The position numbers were made by a program, and so were the translations under genes. The notes under the pieces were generated by a model, which saw only the letters and a list, made by a program, of their open reading frames with translations, was not told the origin of the DNA and made no database searches. A DNA stretch of 64,000 nucleotides from Nitrosomonas sp. GTDB lineage: Bacteria; Pseudomonadota; Gammaproteobacteria; Burkholderiales; Nitrosomonadaceae. Location: the NCBI GenBank assembly GCA_016721865.1, contig JADKHF010000005.1, positions 1 to 64,000 on the forward strand, written 5' to 3'. Below are positions 27,722 to 36,791 of this stretch, one piece after another (position 1 is the first letter of the stretch; every line of letters begins with the position of its first letter).

Positions 27722-28465
27722 TTATTTGAGATGATCCACGTAGTAATGCCGAATGGCATTGAGTTGCTGATCCAGTTCGTAAACCAATGGCCGACCGGTG
27801 GCCAGTGATAATTTCATGACCTGTCTGGGGGTGAGATGATCCAATAGCATCATCAAGGTTCGCAGGGTATTTTTGTGGGAGACAATGAGTATTCGTTTCC
27901 CTTGTTGTATTTCCGGCTGGATGGTTTCCAGCCAGTAGGGTTGAAAACGTGCAAGAGTGTGTTGCATGCTTTCCCCCAGAGGGAGCTTAGCTTTATCAAT
28001 GCCGGTGTAACCGGGCAGATTCCCGGGGAAGCGAGGATCCTGGGAATCCAGATAGGGAGGCGCTGCGTCAAATTTGATTTGGCAGCCCAGGATGGGCCAG
28101 ATACCAAATTTCTTGATGGCTTGCCAACGTTCCATTCCTTCCAGTGCGCCATAATGACGTTCGTTCAATCGCCAGCTTTCATGAACCGGTATTTCATTCA
28201 ACTGCATGGAAGCCAAAACGATCTGTGATGTAGTTCTGGCGCGTTGCAATGTTGAGGAAAAGCACATATCAAATGTAAAGCCTGCCTGCTTCAGCAAGTA
28301 GGCGGCCTGCTCAGCTTCTCTTTCCCCCTTGGGGCTCAAGGCTACATCACTCCAACCGGTAAATATCTTATCGCGATTCCAGATACTTTGCCCATGACGC
28401 AGCAGGACAAGTTGCGTGATCTTTTTCTGTGCATTTGCTGCTGGAGTAACGGTTTGAGGAAGCAT
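27722..28465 (-). CDS. gpmA: 2,3-bisphosphoglycerate-dependent phosphoglycerate mutase
   Basis: GpmA interconverts 3- and 2-phosphoglycerate. The phosphohistidine motif LVLLRHGQSIWNRDKIFTGW is followed by FSSTLQRARTT, WRLNERHYGALEGM and the second histidine in ILIVSHKNTLRTLMM. The product is 247 residues, as in E. coli. In the segment after WQAIKKFG the usual YG is replaced by IWPILGCQIKFDAAPP, a slight departure from the standard KYGxxxVxxWRRS pattern. It starts five bases after the desaturase stop, so they are cotranscribed. Confidence 0.93.
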   Translation of the reverse strand: MLPQTVTPAANAQKKITQLVLLRHGQSIWNRDKIFTGWSDVALSPKGEREAEQAAYLLKQAGFTFDMCFSSTLQRARTTSQIVLASMQLNEIPVHESWRLNERHYGALEGMERWQAIKKFGIWPILGCQIKFDAAPPYLDSQDPRFPGNLPGYTGIDKAKLPLGESMQHTLARFQPYWLETIQPEIQQGKRILIVSHKNTLRTLMMLLDHLTPRQVMKLSLATGRPLVYELDQQLNAIRHYYVDHLK

Positions 28466-28470
28466 TGCAG

Positions 28471-29550
28471 CTATTGACGCTGGAGGTATCCGATAGAAGA
28501 TTCATGCCAAATGTGCCTGAGTGCATCCCATAAACCGCTACGTATGGTTTTAATGTATTGCGAATTATCGGTTAAGCCATTGACCAAACGGCGTTGTGCT
28601 TTGCCCAGATTATGATAGGGCATGCTCATAAAAAGATGATGCGTGGCATGGTAACGCAATCCCACCGGCGCCCAGAGCGGGGTGATCAGAAAATTACCGG
28701 GTATGTTGATAGAATCCAGGTACTGCTCAGCCAATGTCATTTTGTGATTGCCTGGATTACGATAGGCATGGGCGGCCAGCGTTCGCAGTGAATTGAGGAT
28801 GAAAACGGTTACTGCAATCAGATACCAGAGCAGCAATAGTGAATAGGGAAACACTTCCAGAACGACCAGCGTAATGATAACCGCACCAAACAGACAGGTA
28901 GCAATTTCCTGTTGGCGCCAGTTAAGATCATTACGGATAGCATTCGCAGCGCGCCGGTAGTTGGAATCAATCGTGAGTGAAGAAGCGCGTACCCAGACGA
29001 TCTTGCGTAATGGCGGAATCATGTAGGACAAGGGTGTCAGCAATACGAATCGCGCAACCATAAAGACCGGTATTAAAAAGGACAATAAAACGTAAATAAC
29101 CATTTCCACAGGTCTGCGCGTTGCAAAGGGGAGGTATTCGCCATCTGCGCTGGTGCCATAGACATCCGGCTTATGGTGGTCATTATGCACACCGTCATAG
29201 GTAAACGACGGGATCATGAACGGGATTCCACAGAGGATATTCCACACCAGACGAAAGTTCTTAAATGTGCCTTTCTTCAAATGTACCAGTTCATGCACAA
29301 AGACGGCCGAGCGATACATTGCCAGCACCGCAACCACAAAACCGGCTAATTGCCAGAGCGAAAACGCAGACGATAACAGTGCGGTGAAAAATGCCGTCCA
29401 GCCCAGCGTGATGTGAAACGTAAAATCGATCCAATAAATCCATGGATTCGGCGTCATCAGGTCGCGTACCAGATGATGGGCTTCGCGTAACGGGAATTCT
29501 TTGATATAAGGCGGTTTTTGTTCAGTCACTTGGCTCTCGTATGGTTTCAC
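28471..29550 (-). CDS. Membrane fatty acid desaturase/hydroxylase family protein
   Basis: The 359-residue polytopic protein has the three histidine clusters of the di-iron desaturase superfamily: HELVHLKK (HxxxH), GVHNDHH (HxxHH-type) and RYHATHHLF (HxxHH). These are spaced between paired membrane helices (FTALLSSAFSLWQLAGFVVAV, VFMVARFVLL, LLLWYLIAVTVFIL). The substrate cannot be told; fatty acyl chains or a related lipid are likely. It directly abuts the HIT gene upstream and gpmA downstream (1 and 5 bases), indicating one transcript. Confidence 0.88.
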   Translation of the reverse strand: MKPYESQVTEQKPPYIKEFPLREAHHLVRDLMTPNPWIYWIDFTFHITLGWTAFFTALLSSAFSLWQLAGFVVAVLAMYRSAVFVHELVHLKKGTFKNFRLVWNILCGIPFMIPSFTYDGVHNDHHKPDVYGTSADGEYLPFATRRPVEMVIYVLLSFLIPVFMVARFVLLTPLSYMIPPLRKIVWVRASSLTIDSNYRRAANAIRNDLNWRQQEIATCLFGAVIITLVVLEVFPYSLLLLWYLIAVTVFILNSLRTLAAHAYRNPGNHKMTLAEQYLDSINIPGNFLITPLWAPVGLRYHATHHLFMSMPYHNLGKAQRRLVNGLTDNSQYIKTIRSGLWDALRHIWHESSIGYLQRQ

Positions 29551-30018
29551 TTAAGACCAGCAGGATTGAATGTAATTCATAATGCGCTGATTGATCGCCG
29601 CATCGGTTTTGTTGATTTGCCCCAGGTTGGGCATAGCCGGCCAGCCCGCATCGATAAATTCCCTATCCGCAAACTGCCTGGGCTGTGCATAACGTGGAAT
29701 CACGTGAAAATGCACATCCGGGTCGACCATCATCAGCATCAGGTAATTGATTTTGTCATTCTGAAAGGCTTTTGCCAGCGCGGATTCAATCTGGTCGGTG
29801 ATGCCATGGAGTTCGGTAAAACTCTCAGGACTGAGTTGTGAGAAAGCTTCAGCAGGTTCATGCGCGGCTAAAACCAGCGCACCGAGCGTCGCCTGCGCCG
29901 GGCGCAGCATCACCGACCAGTATTGATACGACTGGATAATGGTTTGCGGTGCGCCAAATTTGCGCATCGTGACATTGAAGTCGGATGGTGCCGGACTATT
30001 TGTCATGGTTGATTTCAT
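29551..30018 (-). CDS. HIT-family nucleotide hydrolase/transferase-like protein
   Basis: The histidine-triad motif VHFHVIPRY is present near residue 105, after LGALVLAAHEPAEAFSQLSP, which matches the beta-strand and helix pattern of HIT proteins. These bind nucleotides and often hydrolyse AMP-linked conjugates. The product is 155 residues, or 151 if the second in-frame ATG at 30006 is used; a duplicated ATCAACCATGA makes the two starts almost identical. It lies between a nucleotidyltransferase and a desaturase on the same strand. The substrate is unknown. Confidence 0.85.
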   Translation of the reverse strand: MKSTMTNSPAPSDFNVTMRKFGAPQTIIQSYQYWSVMLRPAQATLGALVLAAHEPAEAFSQLSPESFTELHGITDQIESALAKAFQNDKINYLMLMMVDPDVHFHVIPRYAQPRQFADREFIDAGWPAMPNLGQINKTDAAINQRIMNYIQSCWS

Positions 30019-30087
30019 GGTTGATTTCTAGAAATCCGGATAACCATGAACGGAACCAATTTTGGATTATGAGAAGCACCCATCACA

Positions 30088-30849
30088 TTACTCGCTAAAA
30101 ATCATGCCTGCTTTGGCCAAGTCTTCTATGAAATCGATTTCACACCAGCGATAGCCTTTGACGGAACAGGAATTGACCAGATGCTGCTTGGCCAATGCAT
30201 CAATAATCGACAAATACCATGATTTCAGTTCCGCCGGATGGCGCAATGCCGATTCGACGGCCTGACTGAAAATTTGCGGACCCTGCTCGCGAAAGTAAAC
30301 CAGACCAATGGATTCTGCATTCACCTGATGCGGGGGAATAATTTTGCTGACCTGTTTCACCCAGCCGTCCGGATCCAATTGCACTTTCATGTCGTCGGCA
30401 TCGTAAGCGTTTTTATAGTCCACGCTGAGTGTAATGGGCGTCGGTTTTGAATTCAAGACCTGCGCGACGAGCGCAGGTTCGATCACGGTATCCCCGTTGA
30501 GTATCAGAAAATCACCCGTCATGACACTGCGCGCAATCCAGCAACTCGCCAGATTATCCGCCACTTCAAAGAAAGGATTGAACAGTATTTTAATCTTGGG
30601 GTGATGCGCATAACGCTGTTGTAGTAGCGTTTCAATCAAACCCACCTGAAAACCCGCGACAATCGTGATTTCATCAATGCCAATCGCCAGCAAAGCATCA
30701 ATCTGCCACGCCAGCACGGGTTTATCGGCAACCGGCAACAGGCACTTCGGCGTACTTTCGGTCAGCGGCAACAACCGCCGCCCCTGCCCTGCGCTGAGAA
30801 TGATGGCCTTGGTGTGTCTGGCCGGGCGTGTGATTGGATTATTCGTCAT
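30088..30849 (-). CDS. Sugar-phosphate/choline-type nucleotidyltransferase
   Basis: The 253-residue product opens with the NTP-transferase signature AIILSAGQGRRLLPLTESTP and KCLLPVADKPVLAWQIDAL, then EITIVAGFQVGLIE, ADNLASCWIARSV, DFLILNGDTVIEP and a C-terminal WCEIDFIEDLAKA. This pattern is typical of phosphocholine or sugar-1-phosphate cytidylyl/uridylyltransferases (LicC- and RfbA-like). The sequence fits the small, single-domain form better than GlmU. It follows the cysteine desulfurase by 24 bases, with a HIT protein downstream, so a role in making an activated envelope precursor is possible but not shown. Confidence 0.82.
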   Translation of the reverse strand: MTNNPITRPARHTKAIILSAGQGRRLLPLTESTPKCLLPVADKPVLAWQIDALLAIGIDEITIVAGFQVGLIETLLQQRYAHHPKIKILFNPFFEVADNLASCWIARSVMTGDFLILNGDTVIEPALVAQVLNSKPTPITLSVDYKNAYDADDMKVQLDPDGWVKQVSKIIPPHQVNAESIGLVYFREQGPQIFSQAVESALRHPAELKSWYLSIIDALAKQHLVNSCSVKGYRWCEIDFIEDLAKAGMIFSE

Positions 30850-30873
30850 AGATGGATTGATTATAGGGCACTT

Positions 30874-32030
30874 TTAGCTGGAAAAACTGCTGATCTGCCG
30901 TAATTCTTCAACAATGCGTTGGATTGCGCGCAGAAAATCCTCGACTTGCTCACGGTTGTTGCGGCTTCCCAAGCTGATGCGTACCGCGCACCGCGCGAGC
31001 ATCGGATCAACCTGCATCGCACTCAGCACATGGCTTTGCCCCGGATTGACGCTGGAACAGGCAGCACCCGCGGCGACAGCAAAACCGGCTTTATCCAGTT
31101 TAACCACCAACGTGTCGCCTTCGATATCCGGCAAGGCAAAATAACACGTGTTCGGAATGCGTGCCGCCCCGGCACCAAAAATCACCGCCCCCATAGAAAC
31201 CAGCCCTTTTTCCAGATGATCCCGCAGTTGCGAAATAGACTGCGCGGTTTCTGCCAAGCGGGATCTGGCTAATTCGCAGGCCACACCAAAACCCACAATC
31301 GCTGGCACATTCTCGGTGCCGGAACGCAATCCGTTTTCATGCCCGCCGCCATAAATCAGCGGTTTTAATAACAGTCGTTTGTCGACGATCAAAGCCGCCG
31401 CGCCTTTGGGGCCATAAATCTTGTGTGCGGACAGTGTCATCGCATGCACTTTCAGCGCGGCAAAATCCACCGGGATTTTTCCCAAACCCTGAATCGCGTC
31501 GGTATGAACGGTGCCACCCTGCGCGCGCGCCAACTCTGCAATACCCGCAACATCCTGAATCACGCCGGTTTCGTTATTCGCCAGCATCACCGAAACCAAT
31601 CCCGGCTTATGTTCACGCATGGCGTTATCGGCCGCATCCCAATCAACCTGCCCGGATGGATTGACTGCTAATTGATGCACCACCCACGCATCACCATTGC
31701 GGCGTGCCAGCGCTTGCGCCGGTTTCAACACACAAGGATGCTCAATCGCACTGATGAAAAGATTCCCCGGCTTCAAACTATCCGCCGCGCCGCGAATAAA
31801 CAAATTATTCGCTTCCGAACCGCCACTGGTAAAAATCACCTGCACCGGCTGCACCCCACCGCATCCGCCACCTGTTTGCGCGCCTTGTCAATCGCACGCC
31901 GCGCATGGATGCCATACGTATGGCGACTGGACGCATTGCCGAATTCCTGCTGGAAATACGGCAGCATGGCTTCCAGCACGATGTCGTCAACGCGGGTGGT
32001 GGCGTTGTGGTCGAAGTAGGTCAGCGTCAT
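30874..32030 (-). CDS. Cysteine desulfurase, NifS/IscS type (frameshift at CCCC 31854-31857)
   Basis: The enzyme is PLP-dependent and takes sulfur from cysteine. The first frame has YFDHNATTRVDDIVLEAMLP and FGNASSRHTYGIHARR. After the GGGG run on the coding strand the other frame continues VQVIFTSGGSEANNLFI, the PLP lysine motif ALKVHAMTLSAHKIYGPKG, RSGTENVPAIVGFG and the cysteine loop VAAGAACSSVNPGQSHVL. Adding one G joins both (ADAVG then VQPVQVIF), giving about 386 residues. The short cysteine loop places it in the NifS/IscS class. No iron-sulfur scaffold gene is adjacent, so it is not a canonical isc operon; it heads a six-gene minus-strand run. Confidence 0.93.
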
Positions 32031-32409
32031 GGGTTCAAGGTATTGTTCAATAGGCATCATTTTAACGGTATTTTATCGGGTAGGATCTAAATTCCGAATT
32101 CGAGGAAGTAAATCAGTTAGGCGCATTAAAACGATTTATTTTTCAGAGTACCAGTAAATGCGGATCCAGGTAGACTAATATTCTTATTCGCTGGGAAAGG
32201 GATTAAGAAAAGAATTAATGAAGCTGGGTCGATAAGCAATCAATGAGCGCTTGTTCAAGATTTCTCTTTCAAGAAACAATTATAAGTAACTGATTATATG
32301 TAATGTAAAATATTGTATTCCAATGACATTAATATGTTTCTTTCAAGCGCCTTGCGGTCGAGAACCGATTATGACGCTAATAAGTGAGAGATTGTCCTTT
32401 TAGGTAACC
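32031..32409. other. Intergenic region between desulfurase and AlkA-like gene
   Basis: About 380 bases, AT-rich in the right half (32240-32340). The left end should hold the promoter for the minus-strand desulfurase operon. No gene, repeat or strong hairpin was recognised. Confidence 0.3.
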
Positions 32410-33028
32410 TCAGTACTCCACCGGCAACGGATCCAAACTACGCCATAAATACCATGTTGCGACCGAACGCCAGGGTTGCCAGGGTTTGGCGAGTTCGAGC
32501 ATGGTTTTTTTGTTTACCGGCTGCTTGTCAAAATAGTGTTGACTGATGGCACGTTGCAGTCCGATATCGTCCAGCGGAAGAACATCCGGGCGCTGCAGGT
32601 GAAAAATTAAAAACATTTCTGCTGTCCAGCGTCCTATTCCTTTTACTTCGGTCAGTTGTTTGATGATGGCTTCATCATCCCTATCAGTCCATGTAGTTTC
32701 ATTCAAGCGCCCTTCAGTGAAATGCCGCGACAAATCCTGCAGGTAGGTTATTTTTCGTGCAGATAGCCCGCAGGCCCGCAATAAGTCCTTTTCTGCCAAT
32801 AGCAATCGTATGTGGCGTCATGTCAGGAATGGCGCCAATTACTTTTTGCCAGACGCTTTCGGCGGCTTTGACAGAAATCTGCTGCCCAACGATGGAGCGC
32901 GCCAAGGTAGTGAAAGCACAACCCCGTGAAGTGAGTGTGGCGTCTTCAAATTGCCGGATTAACTGATGCATGACTTTATCGCATGCAGCCAGTTCCTGTA
33001 TCGCTTGTGTCCAGTATAACGGCGTCAT
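32410..33028 (-). CDS. DNA-3-methyladenine glycosylase II, AlkA type (frameshift near 32806-32812)
   Basis: The enzyme excises alkylated bases. The first frame (ATG 33028) has YWTQAIQELAACDKVMHQLI, FTTLARSIVGQQISVKAAES and VWQKVIGAIPDMTPHTI. The second frame continues AEKDLLRACGLSARKITYLQ, the helix-hairpin-helix VKGIGRWTAEMFLIF and the catalytic Asp in DVLPLDDIGLQRAI. Restored length is about 206 residues, a compact HhH-GPD protein without the N-terminal AlkA domain. The join at GATTGCTATTGG needs one added base. An upstream in-frame extension from 33118 begins at TTG with no RBS. Confidence 0.88.
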
Positions 33029-33245
33029 ATCTCTGCTGAAGTGGGATTGTTGAACGCAGAGAGTGTGCAATTTTTTCAGTGGCAAAACAAGTTTGTTCAG
33101 AGCCAATCTCAAAACCAAATTAATAATTCACATTGAATATTTCTTCTATCTCTCTTATTTATTTGAACATTTTATTGCCCATTTGATTGTAATCGGCTTT
33201 GTCATTAAGTCTTTGTCATATAACTATAAAACCACCAATTCATGC

Positions 33246-33297
33246 TTGACTATCCCGGGTTTTTTGATTAAAGTGGGGGTTGGTGGGAGAATGTGGG
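33246..33297 (+). promoter_or_regulatory. dcw promoter with three MraZ-binding GTGGG repeats
   Basis: GTGGG occurs at 33273-33277, 33283-33287 and 33293-33297, exactly 10 bp apart, the arrangement known for MraZ autoregulation. A possible promoter overlaps it: TTGACT (33246-33251), 17-bp spacer and TAAAGT (33269-33274). MraZ binding here would be expected to repress the cluster. Confidence 0.88.
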
Positions 33298-33345
33298 AAA
33301 ATTTGATGGGCCTCAATAAATTTTCCCTTTATAAAAGGAGACAGC

Positions 33346-33792
33346 ATGTTCCGTGGCATCACGCAGCTCAGTCTGGATGCAAAAGGTAGGCTTGCGATAC
33401 CCGCAAGATACCGTGGCGAACTGATGTCTTCCTGCACAGGACACTTGATAGTCACTGTTGATCCTTCAAAGTGTTTGTTGATTTATCCTCAGCCAGCCTG
33501 GGAACCGATAGAACAAAAACTCAATAAACTTTCCAGTTTTGAATCCAAAACCCGAAATTTGCAGAGGTTGCTGGTGGGCAATGCCTGTGATGTCGAGATG
33601 GATGCTGCCGGTCGTATTCTGGTGTCACCACCACTGCGTCAGTTTGCCAGTTTGTCCAAAGATGTGGTTCTGGTTGGTCAGGGTGCAAAATTTGAATTGT
33701 GGGATGAAACGCAATGGAATTTACAGATAGAAAATGCGCTGACTTTCAAGGATAGCGATATGCCGCCTGAGTTGGAAGGTTTTTCTCTGTGA
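33346..33792 (+). CDS. mraZ: Transcriptional regulator MraZ
   Basis: MraZ is an AbrB-like ring-forming DNA-binding protein that represses its own operon. The 148-residue product has two swapped-hairpin repeats: FRGITQLSLDAKGRLAIPAR with YRGEL, and LLVGNACDVEMDAAGRILVS with PPLRQFA. Both DxxGR motifs are intact. AAAAGGAGACAGC supplies a strong ribosome binding site. The three GTGGG operator repeats lie 49-73 bases upstream. It is the first gene of the dcw cluster, with rsmH starting 20 bases after its stop. Confidence 0.97.
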   Translation: MFRGITQLSLDAKGRLAIPARYRGELMSSCTGHLIVTVDPSKCLLIYPQPAWEPIEQKLNKLSSFESKTRNLQRLLVGNACDVEMDAAGRILVSPPLRQFASLSKDVVLVGQGAKFELWDETQWNLQIENALTFKDSDMPPELEGFSL

Positions 33793-33812
33793 TGAAACGG
33801 TAAAACGGGTAG

Positions 33813-34756
33813 ATGCACATTGCGGTGTTGTTGCATGAAGCAGTCGATGCATTGGCGATAAAACCGGGCGGTATCTATGTGGATGCAACGTTTGGACGTG
33901 GCGGACATAGTCGTTTAATACTGTCGCGATTGGGTGAGCAGGGCCGACTAATTGCCTTGGATAGAGATCCTGTTGCGGTTAAATCAGGCGAAGTGATTGA
34001 GGATAAAGATTTTCCATCAGGCATGGCAGTTTTTCCGGATTGCGGCGGATATTGCAGGAAATGGGCATTACAAAGATTGATGGGGTGTTGTTGGATTTGG
34101 GGGTGTCCTCACCGCAATTGGAAGAAATTTCGCGCGGATTCAGTTTTCGTTTTGCAGGACCGCTCGATATGCGTATGGATACAAGTGGTGGGCAGACTGC
34201 GGCAGAGTGGCTTGCCAAGGTTACAGAAGATCAACTGGAATGGGTGATAAAAGAATATGGCGAAGAACGGTTTGCTAGGCAGATTGCAAGAGCGATTATT
34301 GTGGCAAGAACGCGGCAGCCTATTGTTACCACATTACAACTTGCCGAGATCATCGCAGCGGTCGTTCGTACGCGCCAGCGTCAGCGGGAAAATATGCGGC
34401 ATCCGGCGACGCGCACTTTTCAGGCGATACGGATTTATCTCAATCAGGAGCTTGAGGAGCTGTCGCTAGTTTTGCCGCAGTGTGTTGAATTATTGAATCC
34501 GGGAGGAAGACTGGTGGTGATCAGTTTTCATTCTTTGGAAGATCGCATGGTCAAACAGTTTATGCGGACAGGAGCCAGTACGGATGAACTACCGCGTGGC
34601 GTGCCGCTGCGGGAGAAGGAGCTGCAACGGTTCAGCAAACAGACGTTGCGAGTGATTGGCAAAGCAATTCGTCCGGGAGAGCTTGAAGTGGCAGAGAATG
34701 TGCGGGCAAGGAGTGCGGTGATGCGGGTGGCCGAAAGAATGACATTGAACGGGTAA
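33813..34756 (+). CDS. rsmH: 16S rRNA (cytosine1402-N4)-methyltransferase (frameshift at AAA 34005-34007)
   Basis: RsmH methylates C1402 in the ribosomal decoding centre. The first frame starts MHIAVLLHEAVDALAIKPGG with the SAM loop YVDATFGRGGHSRLIL and LIALDRDPVAV. Adding one A at 34005-34007 turns the stretch into DKRFSIRHGSFSGLRRILQ. This runs straight into the second frame (GVLLDLGVSSPQLEEISRGF, RMDTSGGQTAAEWL, GEERFARQIARAI, VISFHSLEDRMVKQFM). Restored length is about 314 residues, normal for the family. It sits between mraZ and ftsL as usual. Confidence 0.95.
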
Positions 34757-34761
34757 TCGGA

Positions 34762-35064
34762 ATGTTCAAACTGAACATTTTTTTTATTTTTGTGGTGATT
34801 GCTTGCGCACTGGGCATAGTGACCTCGCAGCATACAGCCCGTAAGCTTTTTATGGCACTGGAGAACGAAAAAGCAATAGAGCGGAAACTGGAAGTGGAAT
34901 GGGGAAGACTGCAGCTGGAGCAAAGCACATTGATTATGCACGGACGTATCGAACAGATTGCGAAAGAGAATTTGAATATGACGGCACCTGCTGCGTCCAG
35001 TATACAAATTGTTTCGATCAGCAATGCAGAAGATCGATTAAATCCGAAAGGCGTTGAGCCGTGA
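34762..35064 (+). CDS. ftsL: Cell division protein FtsL
   Basis: FtsL is a small bitopic protein that joins FtsB and FtsQ in the divisome and helps activate FtsWI. The 100-residue product has a short cytoplasmic start, one membrane helix (NIFFIFVVIACALGIVTS) and a coiled-coil ectodomain (KLFMALENEKAIERKLEVEW, LQLEQSTLI) followed by RIEQIAKENLNMTAP. Sequence conservation in FtsL is low, so position (between rsmH and ftsI, with a 4-base overlap with ftsI) is strong support. Confidence 0.92.
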   Translation: MFKLNIFFIFVVIACALGIVTSQHTARKLFMALENEKAIERKLEVEWGRLQLEQSTLIMHGRIEQIAKENLNMTAPAASSIQIVSISNAEDRLNPKGVEP

Positions 35065-36791
35065 TAAAAATAAAACCCGAGATACCGCAAATCAAATTAT
35101 CGGCATGGCGCTCAATCCTATTGCTCAGTTTACTGGTACTGGGTTTAATCAGTTTGGCAGGACGTGCTGCCTACTTGCAGGGAATGCACAATGATTTTTT
35201 GCAACAGAAGGGAGAGTCGCGCTATAGCCGGGTTGTAGAAATGAATGCAGACCGGGGGATGATTACAGACCGGAATGGGCAAATCCTGGCTATCAGCTCA
35301 CCAATCGCGTCGGTATATGCAGATCCCAAAGTGGTAAAGATTACGCCCGAGCAGTTGAAACAGTTATCTGCCTTACTTGAAACAAGTATCGCTGAAATAG
35401 AGGGTCGGATTAAAAGAGAAAATAGCCGATTTGTTTATCTAAAACGGCAAGTGGTTCCGGATACAGCCGAGAAGATCATGAAGCTAAAGATACCGGGTAT
35501 TTTTTTAACCAGTGAATCCAAGCGATATTATCCGGAAAGTGAGTTTGCCGCGCATGTGCTGGGTTTTACCGATATAAATGACGAAGGCCAGGAAGGTGTC
35601 GAACGTGGCTGGCAGGAAATACTTGCTGGTGAACTGGGTAGCCGTCGTGTTATCAAGGATAACAAGGGACGAATCATTGAAGATATTGAAAATATCCGTT
35701 CGCCCAAACCAGGACAGGACCTGGTTCTGTCAATCGATAGAAGGATTCAGTATCGTGCACATGTCGAATTAAAAGAAGCAGTAAAAATCAATAAGGCCAA
35801 GGCTGGCAGTGTTGTTGTGCTGGATGCGCAAACGGGAGAAATTCTGGCATTGACCAATTTGCCAGCTTATAACCCAAACCGAAGATCAACCATAAATAAT
35901 GAAAGAATTCGCAATCGGGCGTTGATTGATACTTTCGAACCGGGGTCTACGCTAAAACCATTTACTGTAGCAATCGCTATGGAAGTGGGAAAAGTCAATT
36001 CTGATACGGTTATGCAGACAGCTCCAGGAACGCTGCAAGTGGGCAGAAAAACCATACGCGATGTCAGTAATAAGGGAGAATTGACGGTTGCCCAGGTAAT
36101 CCAGCAGTCGAGTAATGTCGGAACAGCAAAAATAGCATTGTCACTTGAGTCGCAAACGATGTGGGAGATGTTTAATCGTTCAGGGTTTGGCATGCTGCCA
36201 AACTCGGGTTTTCCTGGAGAGGCCAGTGGAATACTGCGGCCATATAATAAATGGCGCACAATTGAACAGGCCACTATGTCATACGGCCATGGCATTTCAA
36301 CCAGCCTGATGCAATTAGCGCGTGCCTATACAATCTTTACGAGCGGAGGCGAATTAAAACCAATCTCGTTGTTGAAGCAAACGACGCCCGTCATGGGGCA
36401 ACGTGTGATTTCACGCCATACTGCATTGGCGATGAACCATATGCTGGAGATGGCAACCAAGCCCGGCGGCACGGCACCATTGGCGCAGATTAGTGGCTAC
36501 CGCGTTGCCGGTAAAACGGGGACGGCACATAAACTGATCGATGGCCAGTACGCCAATAAGCGTTATATTTCAACTTTTGTGGGTTATGCGCCCGCATCAA
36601 ATCCACGCTTGATCATTGCTGTGATGATTGATGAGCCCTCCGCTGGAAAATATTTTGGCGGCGCCGTGGCTGCGCCAGTCTTTAACAAGGTAATGTCAGG
36701 CGCTTTACGCATCATGAATATTCCGCCAGATGCGCCTGCCAATAATGTAATTACCTTTACGGCAACTCCCGAGATGGATGAAGAAGGATGA
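35061..36791 (+). CDS. ftsI: Peptidoglycan D,D-transpeptidase FtsI (PBP3)
   Basis: FtsI makes septal crosslinks. Residues 15-36 form the membrane anchor and RGMITDRNGQILAIS marks the start of the PBP dimer domain. In the transpeptidase domain EPGSTLKP gives the SxxK nucleophile (Ser296, Lys299). QQSSNVGTAK gives SxN (350-352) and VAGKTGTAHK gives KTG (485-487). The product is 576 residues, the normal size. It starts inside the last codons of ftsL and its stop overlaps the murE start by 4 bases, so the genes are translationally coupled. Confidence 0.97.
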   Translation: MIKIKPEIPQIKLSAWRSILLLSLLVLGLISLAGRAAYLQGMHNDFLQQKGESRYSRVVEMNADRGMITDRNGQILAISSPIASVYADPKVVKITPEQLKQLSALLETSIAEIEGRIKRENSRFVYLKRQVVPDTAEKIMKLKIPGIFLTSESKRYYPESEFAAHVLGFTDINDEGQEGVERGWQEILAGELGSRRVIKDNKGRIIEDIENIRSPKPGQDLVLSIDRRIQYRAHVELKEAVKINKAKAGSVVVLDAQTGEILALTNLPAYNPNRRSTINNERIRNRALIDTFEPGSTLKPFTVAIAMEVGKVNSDTVMQTAPGTLQVGRKTIRDVSNKGELTVAQVIQQSSNVGTAKIALSLESQTMWEMFNRSGFGMLPNSGFPGEASGILRPYNKWRTIEQATMSYGHGISTSLMQLARAYTIFTSGGELKPISLLKQTTPVMGQRVISRHTALAMNHMLEMATKPGGTAPLAQISGYRVAGKTGTAHKLIDGQYANKRYISTFVGYAPASNPRLIIAVMIDEPSAGKYFGGAVAAPVFNKVMSGALRIMNIPPDAPANNVITFTATPEMDEEG

